A stretch of 64,000 bases of DNA, taken from NCBI GenBank assembly GCA_001247695.2, contig LGRX02035342.1, positions 1-64,000 on the forward strand, read 5' to 3'. The DNA comes from Cymbomonas tetramitiformis (lineage: Eukaryota; Chlorophyta; Pyramimonadophyceae; Pyramimonadales; Pyramimonadaceae). Positions within the stretch are counted from its first letter, which is position 1. Each line of letters starts with the position of its first letter. The notes under the pieces are model-generated. The model ran no database searches. It was not told the DNA's origin and was given only the letters and a program-made list of their open reading frames with translations. Position numbers and translations under genes: made by a program. Positions 34,749 to 47,523 of this stretch are shown one piece after another.

Positions 34749-36760
34749 TGTTAAGTTAAATGCCGCAAACGGTTCCATGAAGAAAGCTGTATCCAGTAGC
34801 CAGGGTGAGAGGGGTCGTCGCGAGCGTCCTCGCAGACTTGGACACGAATAACTGGGGATCTTGTAGCACGTTGTCCACTGCCAAACCTTTTAACGTCGCA
34901 ATACTCAACTGCCTCCGCGCGGAATTGCTTATTTTTCTCACTGTCGGGAGCATTATCGAATTAGTGCCCCGGGACGTTCACTAATACTTTCAAAGCTACC
35001 TGCTCCTCTCCAGGGTATTGCTTAATAAAGAGGTTGGCGTCGATAGCAGGCTGACTAAAAACTTTCTGCTTGGCCTTACTCTTCTCATTCGGCATGACGG
35101 CATGAAGGCGTTGGCGTGTAGCGGGAGGGAGGGACGACCTAGTTCTTGGAACGAGCGGAAGGAGATCGGCAAAAAACTGGCCTAGATGGGCGTGGTTGTC
35201 GGGCGAAGTGGACGGGGTCCGATCGAACCGCCAGTGTCGGTCAGATGCAGTGCAGCTCGATTTTTTAACGGTGCAGAACCTGCCAGTGTCGGCGTAGGGC
35301 TCCCCACCCAACCGCACGATCGGTGTCGGATCGGCGCAGCTCTATTTCTTTACGGTGTAAATCCTGTCAGTGTCGGTGTAGAGCTCTTTTTGGAACCGAT
35401 GACGGGTTCGGGATCGGATCAGGTACCTTCCCTCGATCCGAAGTAACGGATACTCGCGGTGCAGCTGAAAATTTAACGGTGTCGGATCATTTACGGATAT
35501 GATCCGACACCGATGTCGACACTGGTCCCAGGGTTGCAGAGTAAGCGGACCCTGCTGGCATGCCCCCCAATGGCTCACGGTCGATGGATGGGACCCGTTG
35601 GTCCATGGTTATGCCATGAATGCAGTCACACCACAAGAAATGGACACCCCATGTAAAAAATGAAAACATGCGGGCACCAAAGTGCTCCCCACAAAAATCA
35701 AGGGAAAACACAGAAGGCGGACTTCACCACTTTCTGCCTCTCCTTGCAGCAAAGGCAGACGAATCCACCGAGCTCTCCAAGAGGCAGAAGTGAGTGGATC
35801 ACACACACACACACACAACAAATGTGATGAGGCACACCAGCAAACTGATAAACTAGCACTGCCATCCCTGTCGTGGATCAAAGCATTATTATGCCGAGAA
35901 ACAGGGCAGTTCCATGATGGCATGATGATAGTTACCACAGACACACCAACCCACCCACCCACCCACAGACACACACACACACACACACACATCCACATCC
36001 AGGATATATGGCTTTATACGCATACCCAATAAATGGTGACAAACATTTTGTCCAAGTTTTGAAGTTTTGCCTGTGTATTGTTGTGGACTGAGTTCATGCT
36101 TGTGAATGCAGATACCATATTTAGGTTATCTTGCCGATACGTATCTAATCAATGATGGACGCTTCATTAACATCTCTCGTTGTGGTGTATATTTATATCC
36201 AACAACTGAAATTTGCCACTCATCAACTGCAAGCAAATGATAAGTTTTACCCAAGTCTGGGTACACATAGGCCGCTATGGTATATGTCCTAGCTAATTAT
36301 GGTAGATACAACGGTGTTGAGCCACTTAGATCTCACCCAGTGTTGTGTGCTGGGGATGCCCCCGCATAACATCAGCATGAATAGTTGACGGTCATGCCTA
36401 GGCCAAGTCAAACATTGTGGGATACCCACCCATCCACCAACCCACCCACCCACCCACCCATTCACCACACACACACACACACATACACACACACATACAA
36501 ACTAAAAACAGCACACACACTTAGAGAACAGGTTCATGGATGAAGTATGTGTGGCGGAAAAAAGGTGTGTGCAGCAGACCTCATGTGACATATCCGCATG
36601 GTATGCGCGAATTGACGTAACAAATCTGCTTATCCGAATTCTGATAGCAAAGCGCTGGGGAAACAACACCGCTCTGCTGCCTAAGCATTCGAACACACAT
36701 TGAGTGATACACGTTGTATGTTCGTGGGCGAATGCTGATAGAATGCACAACTCATAATAA
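34749..36760. other. Intergenic region with low-complexity repeats
   Basis: 35,190-35,520 holds three diverged copies of a unit of about 70-75 bp with GTGTCGG, GGTGCAGCTC and TTTTTAACGGTG. Microsatellites occur at 35,798-35,817, 35,949-35,992 and 36,424-36,500 (CACCCA and CA types). No gene recognised. Confidence 0.55.
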
Positions 36761-36912
36761 TAATAATAAAACATTTACGCTAGTAAAGGGGAAAATTTCC
36801 TGAGAGTGCGGTATCCCTGCAAAGCAGGCTAGTGAAAACACCAGGGGCTACTCCCTCTGCTATAGCGCGCCCATAAAAAGGGCTCAACCCACTTTTCAGC
36901 AGGGTGACATCT
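36761..36912 (-). repeat. SINE-like repeat, inverted copy
   Basis: This is the reverse complement of 21,006-21,162, including the (TAA)n tail at 36,758-36,772 and the head TAGATGTCACCCTGCTG at 36,896-36,912. Confidence 0.6.
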
Positions 36913-37784
36913 AGAGAAAAAGCTAAGTGCTAAGCAATAAAAAACTCTAGAAGATGGAGAAGCAGCCATGGCCGGGTGAGACTCATATTTATGTGTGTGC
37001 AGGCATGGTGCTGAATGTTGTGACCGCATTTAGAAAAAACACATGCACCAAGCACTTCACTTCAAATCGCTTACGATCCATCAACCGTGCGTGTCAACCT
37101 GAGTGTCGCAAGGGTGGTAAGTGCTTGGCTTCTATGTACACGTACTCTAAAACAGCCCCGTCGAGTTGCCGCAAATTCAGCATCAAGAACTATCATCATT
37201 CGCAATACCACGAAATGATATACTATAGCGTATAGTATACCATAGTATTTAAGTACACTCTGGCTTACTACAAAGCGACTGGCATGCACCAAGCAACAGA
37301 GGCATCCGATAGTAAACACGGACCGCGACTTACATGTACACTGGGCGATACCACCGGCATACATACGCGACGCTTTACCCGGCGCGGGCGGGGCATGCAA
37401 GGCTGCAATGCCGATTTACGGATGCGAAGTTGTATGGCACTGAGATTAAGGTATGCGTACGATAATGTACAGTACGCAACGTGAAATTGCGGTGACGAGG
37501 CGCACCATGTTTCAGTATATAATGGCGCAAAATACAATAGGTCCTTGACCGTATCTGAAATTTGTACCAAAGATCACTGAAATATGTTACCAATAACTAT
37601 GCTTGCACGTATATAATATGTTGCACTGTCTCGGTAGCCGGATGTATATGTGCACAATATGTAGCAAATCTATCCTGAGCGGCACTTTGGACTCCGCTAG
37701 TTAGCTTACACACAAACAATACATAGTATGACATAGTATTTGATTATATATGTATATATATATATATTACAACTATGTATATTA
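36913..37784. other. Intergenic region, no recognisable gene
   Basis: Short ORFs on both strands lack motifs. Palindromic ATACTATAG/CTATAGTAT sequence occurs near 37,220-37,245. Confidence 0.5.
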
Positions 37785-38910
37785 CAACAAGGTGTATTCA
37801 GAATATATATTACTCTCTCTCTCTCTCTATATATATATATTAATATATATTCTGAATACACCTTGTTGATACCGTCCTGAGGTTTTCCAGGACCCTTTAC
37901 AGTGGGTGCCCCTGTTTTAGCGTTGTGTACCCGTGCGCGGCGCGACAGCGAGTATAAGAATATATATATATATATTGTATAGATTATTTTTTATTATTGA
38001 TTCCAACTATTTTTTTGTGCATTTTTAATCTTGAATTTATTTAGTCGATATTGATTAATTTCGACTTTTTTCATTGCTTCATAATTTATTTCACTAGTGT
38101 CATCAGATTTGTTTTATTTCATTTTCAAGGTCAATTTTTTATATGACATAATGTGATATGACATATCATAATGTTCCCTATACTTTACAATTGTTGATTT
38201 CTGATTAGGACAACTCGCTGTCTAAGTTGGGCACTTTGTCACATTTGTCACTAACTTTTAATTAGTCATATATTTGACAACTTAAACTTTATTATTGATG
38301 ACTCATCTTTGACTATATATTTTTGAAAGCTAGTCAGCAATGATTGTTAACTGATTGATAATTAAGATTACACAAGATCTTTCAAGATGTGCACAACATT
38401 ATTTGTTAAAAAGCTTTGGGGGGTTGTGGCTAGCTCATTCTTGTTGTCTAAGAGTTCGTTCCGTAAGCGTACTCTCAAAGTCCCAAGTTTTGAGCAAATT
38501 TGTATTTTATATTGGATATATTTTATAACGTGTTTGTAAGGACAAGGAGGTGTACTTTACGGACTTCCTCAAAAGTGTAACTCCAAGGCTCTAAGGTGTG
38601 CCCACTTATCACATTTGTGGAATTAATCGGGGCACTGTCTTGCTCAGTATATTGAGTTGACACAATCCCCCCGCGGTGGTTGATACCGTCCTGAGGTTTT
38701 CCAGGGCCCTTTACAGTGGGTGCCCCTGTTTTAGCGTTGTGTTCCCGTGCGCGGCGCGACAGGGAGTATAAGAAACTATATATATATATAACTATATGCA
38801 CAACAAGGTGTACTCATAATATATATATATATTACTATATTACTATATGTATATATATATATAGATAGTACCGATCGCTGCACAACAAGGTGTATTCAGA
38901 ATCTATATTG
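37785..38910. repeat. Composite repeat: CAACAAGGTGTATTCAGAA arms and 95-bp direct repeats
   Basis: CAACAAGGTGTATTCAGAA (37,785-37,803) is inverted at 37,850-37,868; diverged forward copies lie at 38,801 and 38,883. A 95-bp block (GATACCGTCCTGAGGTTTTC ... AGTATAAGAA) occurs at 37,866-37,960 and 38,680-38,774. TA-rich microsatellites lie between. The blocks flank about 715 bp of AT-rich DNA without a gene, so they may be terminal repeats of a small element. Confidence 0.7.
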
Positions 38911-41430
38911 TACTATATATATACATATATCGATATATAAGGGATACCGACAACAGGTGATAAACAAGGCAGAATGTGAAAAATACAGTACACTGTTTAC
39001 AATTAAAACTTTATCTACGTTAATTTATATATTGCGGCAGTTATAGAATACTTAAGTGTGCCCTCCTTCAGACATTTCCTAAGGTTAGAATGCATCTGAT
39101 GCCCGCACGTACTGAAGACTGAACATGTAACGTGCGCTCAACACCTAGTCTTTACTTCCTAAATTTTGAATGCATCTGCCCGCATGCACTAAATGTGCGC
39201 TCAACTCCTAGTCCTTGCTAGCAAATGAAGACAAGTTAACATCCTAAGATGGGATCGATATAGTGATTGATGAATGGGCATAATGGATGAAAGTTGGTCG
39301 AATGCGCGAACGCGAGGGAAGCGCACACGATTGATCCCTCAGCGGATGTCGCAAGATTCGTTTGGCTGAGACATACCGCACCCCACCATCCACGAGCTAT
39401 GATGCGCAGAATCTGATATCGATATTTCTGATATCATCAAGTGTCGTTGATATCCTTGTTTGCAAAACGTTGTCGACAGATACCGACATCATTATCGAAG
39501 TTGTCAACATATATGAATACCACCGCTTCAGTCGTTGATTGATACTGACATAACAGTATAACTTGTCGACAGATATTGATATTACGATATTGCAAAAAAA
39601 GGTTGTCGACAGATACCGATATGTCGATATATCGGATATCGGAGATATTGATGCCGTGCCTTGACCTGAAGGGCCGACCCCACTACATACTATACATTCA
39701 CTCCGTGCGGTGTATCACTTGAGGAGGAGAGCTAAAATAAATACATCATCAGCGAAGTTTAGTTCACCACCCGAAGAATGTACATCACAATGCAGGGCAG
39801 CTGTACTTTGCGCGGCAGTGAGGACAGCTGAAAGCCTAGAAGCTTGTGGAAGTGGCGCATACTTGTATTTCAAATGTGTGTTAGTTATTGTGTTACCTTG
39901 TACTGACTATGATAGTGTACTTAGTTAGCAGGACGAGTTTCAGTCACAATATGGCAGTGTAGGCAAGCCTGTTTAAACAAGTAAGCCTGCCGTCAGCGGT
40001 CCGGGCATCAGCCCGACACACTAGCCCAAATGAACATTTGCTGCTGAGCACGAAGTATCTCAACAACCTCAAGGATTGTTATGCAAACCACACATGTACA
40101 CACACACACACTAAGCACACACTAATGATGCACATGCACTAAGCACACAACAAATTGAAGTGAGTATACTGCGTCAATCTTGGGAGAGTTCTGGGGACTT
40201 TTATGCTAAGAATGTTGTGGAGCTGGCAGCATTTGAGTAAGTCACCTTGGGAATCGTGCCATCACTGGTGGAAGAATGAGCGAACGGCAAGTGGATGAAC
40301 AAACAACATGCGCACATATATAGAGAGCTATCATAGTTAGTTGCTGTATATCGATGCCATAGTTTTGTGTTTGGTAGCACGCACAAATATACTACGAAAG
40401 CTCGTGGATGACTGTTGTGGACTAGGCACACAAATATATTTGTTCTGTTCGATACAATAATGAAAATCACAAACATAGCACACGCACACAACCAAGAGGA
40501 ACACATACAGAGGAAACGATACCATAAACTTGCAATTTTTCCGTGTACACTACACGATTAACTGCGATAGTAACATATTATGCATCCTAGGATATCATAT
40601 ATGTCAATCATACTATTAAGTATGTGACCCAATACATATGGCATACACCGTGCGATTATATACCGCATCGACTACATACTGTTCGATGTTCATTCGGTAT
40701 AAAATTATGTATACGTATATCATACAAAGTACCCGTTATAATTATTATGGCGCGATTCACCAAGGAGGTACAAATAACGGAATGGCAATATATTATGATG
40801 TGTCAAGCCGGTTCTCATATCTCATCATCGTAGTGTAGAAACGAGAGAGTGGGTTCCAAAGCCCCACTCAGGATCAATTCGTAACGTTGTTGGATACCCT
40901 TTTCGGATTTTTGTATAGCCTAGCTAGTCGCTGTGCAGGAAAGTTTGCGGTACGACACCCCTGCATATATCATGCCGCAACGGTGTGCAACGTGGGTTGA
41001 AGATTGCCTTTCTGCACGGTGCACACTTCGACGCAGTAATACATCTCGCGCATGCATCATATGTTGGTCACATAATGATATACCGCATTCCACAATCTCA
41101 CAGACCCCGCCGCGCCGGGATAAGCGCCGTGTTTGTCACGGTCTGGGTGATCCTTGATGCCTTTAATATATGGTGTCATAGCAATGCAGCTGTATATGGT
41201 GTGATGTTATTTTTAGAGTGATATAATGATATAATATATGATGATAGCATGATGGATTCCGCATATTGATTGCATATATACATATTATATCATTAGTGCC
41301 ACGATTATACAATTATCGTAATGCCACGATTATGCAATGCAGATACTCTCTCTCTCTCTTTCCTCTGCTTCAATTTTTTTAATTATCTCACAAATGCGTA
41401 CACCAGATAGACTGAATGTACAACAATGCA
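38911..41430. other. AT-rich intergenic region
   Basis: No gene recognised. A motif TTGTCGACAGATA(C/T)(C/T)GA recurs at about 39,471, 39,558 and 39,603 among AT-rich GATATCGATAT sequence. CA and TA microsatellites are scattered. Confidence 0.5.
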
Positions 41431-42564
41431 TCAACGTTCCTCTGTAAGACGAACTGCTATATTGATTAGGTTACGGTATGTGCCATTGAATACAACTGCA
41501 TTGCCACGATGCAGAACACGATGGTCCCTGAATGTTACCGCTGTGCGTCGGGCATGGAATAGCGTGCTAGGCATGTTATGTTTCACATCATGCATGAGAT
41601 CATTCAAGGCTTGAGGGAACGTGTTTATGCTTCGGTGTCCCCGTTCCACATCTGCACTGTTAGCAGGATTTCGAATTTCACCCTCCTTGTAACCTTCTTT
41701 GTCCCATGCCCAAGAACCTCGTTGAAGTATATGTTGCGTGCCGGGCCAGAACTCCGTCGGACCGTGAGAAAGTTTCAACGAGCCATCCGTTGCCCATGCA
41801 TCAGAGTCTGCCCAGTATATCCCAATCTGGCATTCTGGCAGTCTTGACAGTGACGAGTGTCCGAGAGGCACGTCCGAGTGAATACCCTGTGTTGGGCTTG
41901 GACCACGCACAAAGTTACCATAAATTCCACGTATATAAATGCGATCATCACTAGAATAGTCAATTGTGTTATCGTATGGGGCGAGTTTATTGCGAGAAAG
42001 TAGTCCAATACACACCCATAGTGCTTTATTGTACGATCTCAGTAGTTTAATGGCAAATCGATTAATCGCAGATGAAGTGTCTCTCGATTTCCAAATATTG
42101 TGCTTGAAGCGATTAGGCTGGCGTTTATCATAGAATAACCCTTTCTCAGATGATACAAGCGCGTTGAAATCTTCCACAAGTTCGTCATATTGCGAGACCT
42201 CCGTGAAACCGTCTACCGCAACGCCGCCTGTAACATCGAACAGCCGACGAAACCGATCAAAATTGGCGAGCTCGATGGACTCCATTCCTAAAGCTTCAGT
42301 TCGCATTGGGATGCCACTCGGCCATTGCCTCGTCAATATTTCTTTCAATATGATTAGGCCGGGATGGTCGTCGTGAAAGGACGCATTATTATCACTCCGT
42401 GGGGTCGAGTCCGAGTCCGAGTCCGAGCCACACAATATCTCGTCGCCGCCATAGTCGTGGCTACTGCACGACGTTAAAGATATGTCTTTCAGTGACAGTG
42501 TTGACAATATTATAAGCAGAACCACCTCACGGCGAAACTGATTAAAATATAGTATTCGTCGCAT
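41431..42564 (-). CDS. 2-oxoglutarate/Fe(II) oxygenase, phytanoyl-CoA dioxygenase (PhyH)-like
   Basis: The intact minus-strand frame opens at 42,654 with a GTG; the first in-frame ATG is at 42,564, giving 377 aa. A hydrophobic stretch near the new N-terminus (VVLLIILSTLSL) could be a signal anchor. An Asp/Ser-rich linker follows. The second half has the PhyH layout: an HxD iron-ligand pair (GIHSDVPLGH), a PGTQH segment like the family's PGSH, then a distal His region (DHRVLHRGNAVVFNG) and a downstream Arg (INIAVRL) that would bind 2-oxoglutarate. Enzymes of this fold hydroxylate lipids, halogenate or modify small molecules; the substrate cannot be told. It stands alone among repeats, with no intron visible, which could mean a retrocopy or viral/horizontal origin (inference). 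Confidence 0.6.
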   Translation of the reverse strand: MRRILYFNQFRREVVLLIILSTLSLKDISLTSCSSHDYGGDEILCGSDSDSDSTPRSDNNASFHDDHPGLIILKEILTRQWPSGIPMRTEALGMESIELANFDRFRRLFDVTGGVAVDGFTEVSQYDELVEDFNALVSSEKGLFYDKRQPNRFKHNIWKSRDTSSAINRFAIKLLRSYNKALWVCIGLLSRNKLAPYDNTIDYSSDDRIYIRGIYGNFVRGPSPTQGIHSDVPLGHSSLSRLPECQIGIYWADSDAWATDGSLKLSHGPTEFWPGTQHILQRGSWAWDKEGYKEGEIRNPANSADVERGHRSINTFPQALNDLMHDVKHNMPSTLFHARRTAVTFRDHRVLHRGNAVVFNGTYRNLINIAVRLTEER

Positions 42565-42654
42565 CGCGCGATGCCAAAAGTGTGCAACACGGTTCAAGAA
42601 TGCCCCCTGTGGTATAAAGAAGTAATAATGGATTTCGTATACAAGCAGGATCAC

Positions 42655-42694
42655 AGGATCATGGGATCATGGGATCATGGGATCATGGGATCAT
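42655..42694. repeat. (GGGATCAT)n microsatellite
   Basis: About five units directly upstream of the PhyH-like gene. On the gene strand each contains ATG followed by an early stop, so it would place several short upstream ORFs in a leader if transcribed. Confidence 0.75.
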
Positions 42695-44669
42695 AGATTC
42701 ATAGGTTCGATGAAAATAACCAAACACAATAATGATGCGTTGCAAGATTCACGCGGGATATTCGCGGCTTAACCTCGGGCGCTACATGGGCGTGGTATAC
42801 CTCTATCAGCGCAAGCAAGGCAATAGTTCAGGAGTGCTGTCGATAGTGCTGTGCTACGCGTTCTCAAGCGCAGCATCCATTACATCAATATTATCATGAA
42901 CTGACGGATTATCATGACATGACTGCTGATCAATCATGTGTAACAATAAGCGCGATATGCGCGCATATGTATGTCGATATACCCGTACTAGCGTCTTGCC
43001 GATTAGGGATGGGTGGAGGAATAGATGCACCTTCGGTGCGATGATAAACTCCGATCGCATGCATGCGCTCCCAGCCGACGCACTGAAGGCGCTTTATATA
43101 CATGGTTTTAGATATCGTTCAATTATGGCATGATGCCATAATCCAATAGACTGAAATTTCATAATACCATAATCCAACAGTGCTTTATGCGCACGTTTAG
43201 GCAGTACGAGGTATCAACTTCGACCTTGACCTCACACCGTTGTGTATCATATTTAACACATAATATGCATGTTTCATATTCAATAATTGGAAGCAGTGTA
43301 CAATTATAACACATCATGTTTGTGTCCCACGCATATTTAACATTTTCTATCAATGTTTCATGTTCAACACACTAGGTTTGGGTCCCATATCTAACATATA
43401 TGATTGATGTTCCATATTTAACATATAATATTGGTGTGCCATGTATAATATATTATGTCGATATTCCATATTTAACACATTAGGCGAGTGTTACATATAT
43501 GAAATATGAGGTTGGTGTTCTATATTTGACACATTAGATTGCCGTTTAATACAGTGCCCACTCGATTTTAAGCAACAACGACCTATCGGGCAGCGGGTCA
43601 TAGCTTCGCCTGAAATCGGACGATTTTCCAACGGGCAGCGAAATTCGATTTTTTCGATAACTTAACCCCTATTAAGCCGGTGATTACAATTTTCTTTGCG
43701 TTGCGACGTGTGTCGCGAGATCGATTCTTGAGATATTTACATGCTGTCAAGGTGTTTACACGTTTTGCCAACAATTACACAGCTATCAGGCCAAGCATTT
43801 GCGTTATCGCACGGACATATGATCATTAATGACACAGTGCGCCCCGAAGGGCTCGTCTGTCTAGAAGACATGAAACTCGGCATGTGAAAATTACGCTCTG
43901 GCAGGATACTTAACAATATGTACAAGCAAGGCCTGCAAATTTCCCCTGCATCACACAACCTCCATGCGGAGCTTTTTGCTGCGAATCGCAAATGCCCATC
44001 GTCATTGAGGCCTAAAAGCCTTTTTGAACGCTGCAAATGCCGGGACGTCTTCACTTGCTTGCCTCAAATACTACAGGGGGACTACATCTGGCATATTGCT
44101 TTATGCATGATCATAATACTTACAATACGTGAGTGCTTTCCCATGAACGACCATATCTGGTCCTGATTCAGGCTGCTCAATACTCAATGGAGCGTTAATG
44201 TGCACAATCAACTCGTCTGCTAACCTGCACCATGCACGTTATAAAATCTTCAAAAAGGATGCCGCTTTGGCTAAACAATATCTTGGCAAATGCTGTATAG
44301 TATGATATGGAAACAATAGCACGCCATCTTTCAAGTTGCGGCAAGCGCTTACCTGGCCAATTCTTCCCGAAACTCGGCCACCGTCACTGTGTGGGTCCCG
44401 TTGACATTCTTGCGCTGAAACGTCGGCCAAAAGTTACCGGTTTCAGCAAAGAATCCAATCGCATTACTGATTATTGCACGAGGTCAATGGATGCAGCAAT
44501 GGAATGCAGTTTCTTATTCAGATGGGAAACCGAAATCCAGAGCCACCCTCGACCCCGAGTGTTCAATCTTTCATCGATCCAGTATAGATCTGAGTGGTCC
44601 GTAAACCGATTCGGTAGTGGTGCTTATATTGTATCTGTCGCAACAATGGTTGTCTGGAAAATATACCGT
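42695..44669. other. Intergenic region with degenerate tandem repeats
   Basis: 43,240-43,550 consists of about eight diverged copies of a unit of roughly 40 bp with CCATATTTAACACATTAGG. A small palindrome GCACCTTCGGTGC lies at 43,029. The ORF at 43,737-44,054 (minus) and that at 44,307-44,702 (plus, running into the LTR) show no motif and are not called. Confidence 0.5.
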
Positions 44670-45200
44670 TGTCAGGGCTCGCTTATGCGAACGCTATCTT
44701 GACGCGGCTGCTATTGAACAGTAACAGCCGTAAGTGATATTTGGTGGGTATGAGTGCAGTAAACTGGTGACCAGAAGTGCTTGCTTGAGCCCAATGCTCC
44801 TCATATACTTCCAGTACCCTCACGCATCTCATGCGTTACCACCATCGGGTTGTGAACCCGAGGGCACTGGGTGAACTACCCGCATCGGCTGGTCGATATA
44901 GCCTTTGATGCTCGCATGCTGTTCATTTCATGCTTGAAGCGAAGACGCGTCTTCTCAGAACACTTCGGTTCTTCAAGACTTGTCTCGCTTCGCCATCTCG
45001 ATGCCAATACCTGGCCTCTCGATGACAGATGTCACTCACCTTAGGTGGATGACAGACATTATGGCTGTAAATGTCATAGCCGACCGTACTGACAATACTC
45101 GACGACTGTATGTCATTATGACATATGACATGACATGCCATGACATGGTATGACCGGTATGACATGTATGACACATGTGTCATCGGTCATATCCCTGACA
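44670..45200 (-). repeat. 3' LTR of inverted relative
   Basis: About 531 bp, flanked inside by the polypurine tract. It shares TGTCATACATGTCAT-rich U3 sequence with the LTRs at 9.3 and 20.4 kb but is clearly diverged from them. Confidence 0.75.
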
Positions 45201-46259
45201 GATCTCCCCTCTTAGAAGTGTTGTGACCTCACAATATAGGGCGCATACCTGTGTATATGTCTTTGATGTCTTTGTTGTTGAACTGGTTAGTCTTCTTACA
45301 CCGATGAGGCGTCCCTCAAGGTGTTTTAGGATATCGGGGGGAACTGAGTCCACTTTAAACCCTCACCTTATGCATATAGCCATACAGTTCTTGGGATGTT
45401 GCCCCCCTGATTGCTTTGCGTTTCGTATTTCAGAGTGACGCTCAGGGTATCTTCCGAGGTTTACGTTACGGATAGATATTGCGCTTGCCGATCGACGATT
45501 TGACCCATTGGGTACTTGTTTCCACGGCCTTATATAGTGCATCCACCCCTTCCTCCCCTCCTGAAGCTGCTATGGAGGTTCACAGGCAGAATGGAGAACC
45601 TTTTTTTAATAAGGTTTGTTTTAATGCAAACGGAGAAGGCCCTGCTTACGAGATATCGGAGGGTCTTTATAAGTCCACTTTAAATCCTCACTCGTCTGCC
45701 AAACTCCTTTTTTCGGTCCGGTACGCGCGCACTGACGAACATTTCATAGAGTGGATTCGACAACGTACTAATGTGAATTCGTTTAGTTATGTATGTCAAA
45801 CACAACTCAGGATCACAACTCCGTCTACCTCAGTATTCCGGTAGCTGCGGAATTACTGGCCATAAGATCCGAATGACAAACCACGGTCTGGCAAAGGCAG
45901 CATAGCAGTTTTTATTTATCCACAGATATGGTACCCGCATGTATGCGTATCTGCGCAAGGGTATGATTTGTACAAGGCTCACTACACCTCAGCAAGGAAG
46001 GATCAATTCCCGCTCCTGTCATATCAATTTGATGCAGGGTAAAAATGTTAGGGATGTAACCCTGCAGTTCTCGGGATGCAGCCCTGCAGTTCTTTGGGAT
46101 GCAGCCCTGATTATTATTCAGTCGGCAATCATGGGCCAAAGTCATCGGCTATCAGCTTATTGAATCAGAAGCCACAATGTTATAGAAGTTACGACCTATC
46201 ATGACCATATGCGGCAGTTATGCCTTCAGCATACGTATAGGGTGGTATGTTGGCTGTTT

Positions 46260-46450
46260 TCATCTGACACATGGAAAACATGAGTGGCTCGGCAATCTTG
46301 GAGAATTTCGGGATAAATATCCTGAATTGGCCGACCATGCCCAATAATGACCGAAGGTTAGACTTGCCATCTTTAGCCATGCGGCGTAGAGGCTGCTTGC
46401 CAACAGTTGGGACATAGGCTGGATAGCTATGGTAGCTATATTGGAGGCTG
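46260..46450 (-). pseudogene. Gypsy RT thumb remnant
   Basis: The minus-strand frame reads NLRSLLGMVGQ and FRIFIPKFSKIAEPL, the block that follows the RT palm in Ty3/gypsy Pol. It shows that the LTR family once had a gypsy-type pol. Flanking frames are broken. Confidence 0.6.
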
Positions 46451-46829
46451 AATAGCCATGACTGCACGGACTCTGTCTTCCATGATGAATAGACCTCTGA
46501 GATGTGGTGTCCGATAAATCAATACATCTGACAAACAATTCAACCTTAGAAGGTCGGATGAAGAGCTGATGATCTCTGCTGCTCTGAAAGAACTGGCGAA
46601 TGAGAGCAGAGTGTCTCTATAAAGAGTAGAAACAAATATGCACTGTATATTTTTGATATGCACTACCGAAATGCCTCGTGATATGATAATTTGACAGAAT
46701 AGGCATTGTTCAATGGCGGTATGATCAGATATGTAATTCACCCCCTTTTTAGAGCTTAAAAAGAGTTGATGCACCTCCTCAACTTCGATAACTGGGCTTC
46801 TGGATGGTTGTGAAAAGTTATTTTACTTA

Positions 46830-47310
46830 TTTTGGATATATTTTACCAAACTTTACCAGTCCTCATCAATTCTTGGAGCTTTGAGACCTTTTTGAGCCTT
46901 TTTGGGAGCTGCATTCACTCCTTTTTGGTCCATCAACCCTGAGTTTTAAGAGTGGATCAAGCTTCTAGACTTCAATATGGAACTTTTGAACGATATTATT
47001 ATTTTATTCTACTCAGTATGGATATTATTTACCGTTCTCAACAGTTCTTGAAGGTCTACAGCCCTTTGGTGCCCTTTTTGGCTGATGCATGCACCTTTTT
47101 CAGCCCCAAAATAGCCCTTTTTGACTGAAAATGGACTTTTCAGACTGCCAAATACTTATTCTGGACAGTACACACGGTTTATCTTTCAAATATGGACCTT
47201 ACTGAAAAGTTTTTATCAGTGTATGGAGTTATGGGACCTTCTGGGAGCTATTTGGATACTTTTGGCTGCAGCATGCACTCTCCATCCACACCTAGCACTT
47301 GAAAACTGTG
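46830..47310 (+). repeat. Degenerate leader repeat, about 3 copies of 160 bp
   Basis: Each copy contains GGATAT or similar, TTCTTG(G/A)AGnTnT, a GCCTTTTTGG-like core and a CTGCA(T/G)(T/C)CACTC segment (about 46,835-46,990, 46,995-47,165 and 47,170-47,310). The array directly precedes the chromovirus ORFs and is probably its untranslated leader or a remnant of its 5' LTR. Confidence 0.5.
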
Positions 47311-47523
47311 TCGCGGAGCCCTGGCGAATTTTCTAGAAATGGACAGAAGTGAAGTAAGGACTACGTTGACAACATAAAAAGTACTTCTTCAACTCTGTTT
47401 TCACTTCCAATAGTGTTACAAGCAACCTCAGCAGCTGGCAGCAAGTGTGCTTTCGACTGCTGAACATACATCCACTTCCAGCCCCCTTAACACTGTGGGC
47501 TATTTTTAGTAACCTACCAGCAT

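Larger units (their letters stand above)
44670..46745 (-). mobile_element. Truncated inverted relative of the 11.7-kb LTR element
   Basis: An LTR occupies 44,670-45,200 (ends TGTCAGGG / CCCTGACA), with the polypurine tract at 45,201-45,215. The interior up to about 46,745 is colinear (reverse complement) with 14,630-15,060, 17,330-18,050 and 19,895-20,384 of the larger element, lacking 15,060-17,330 and the nested insert. The 5' end is missing; sequence of the chromovirus leader begins soon after. Confidence 0.75.

Noticed and set aside
44307..44702. 131-codon plus-strand ORF
   Set aside because: It runs into the LTR at 44,670 and shows no motif or exon signals I can support.
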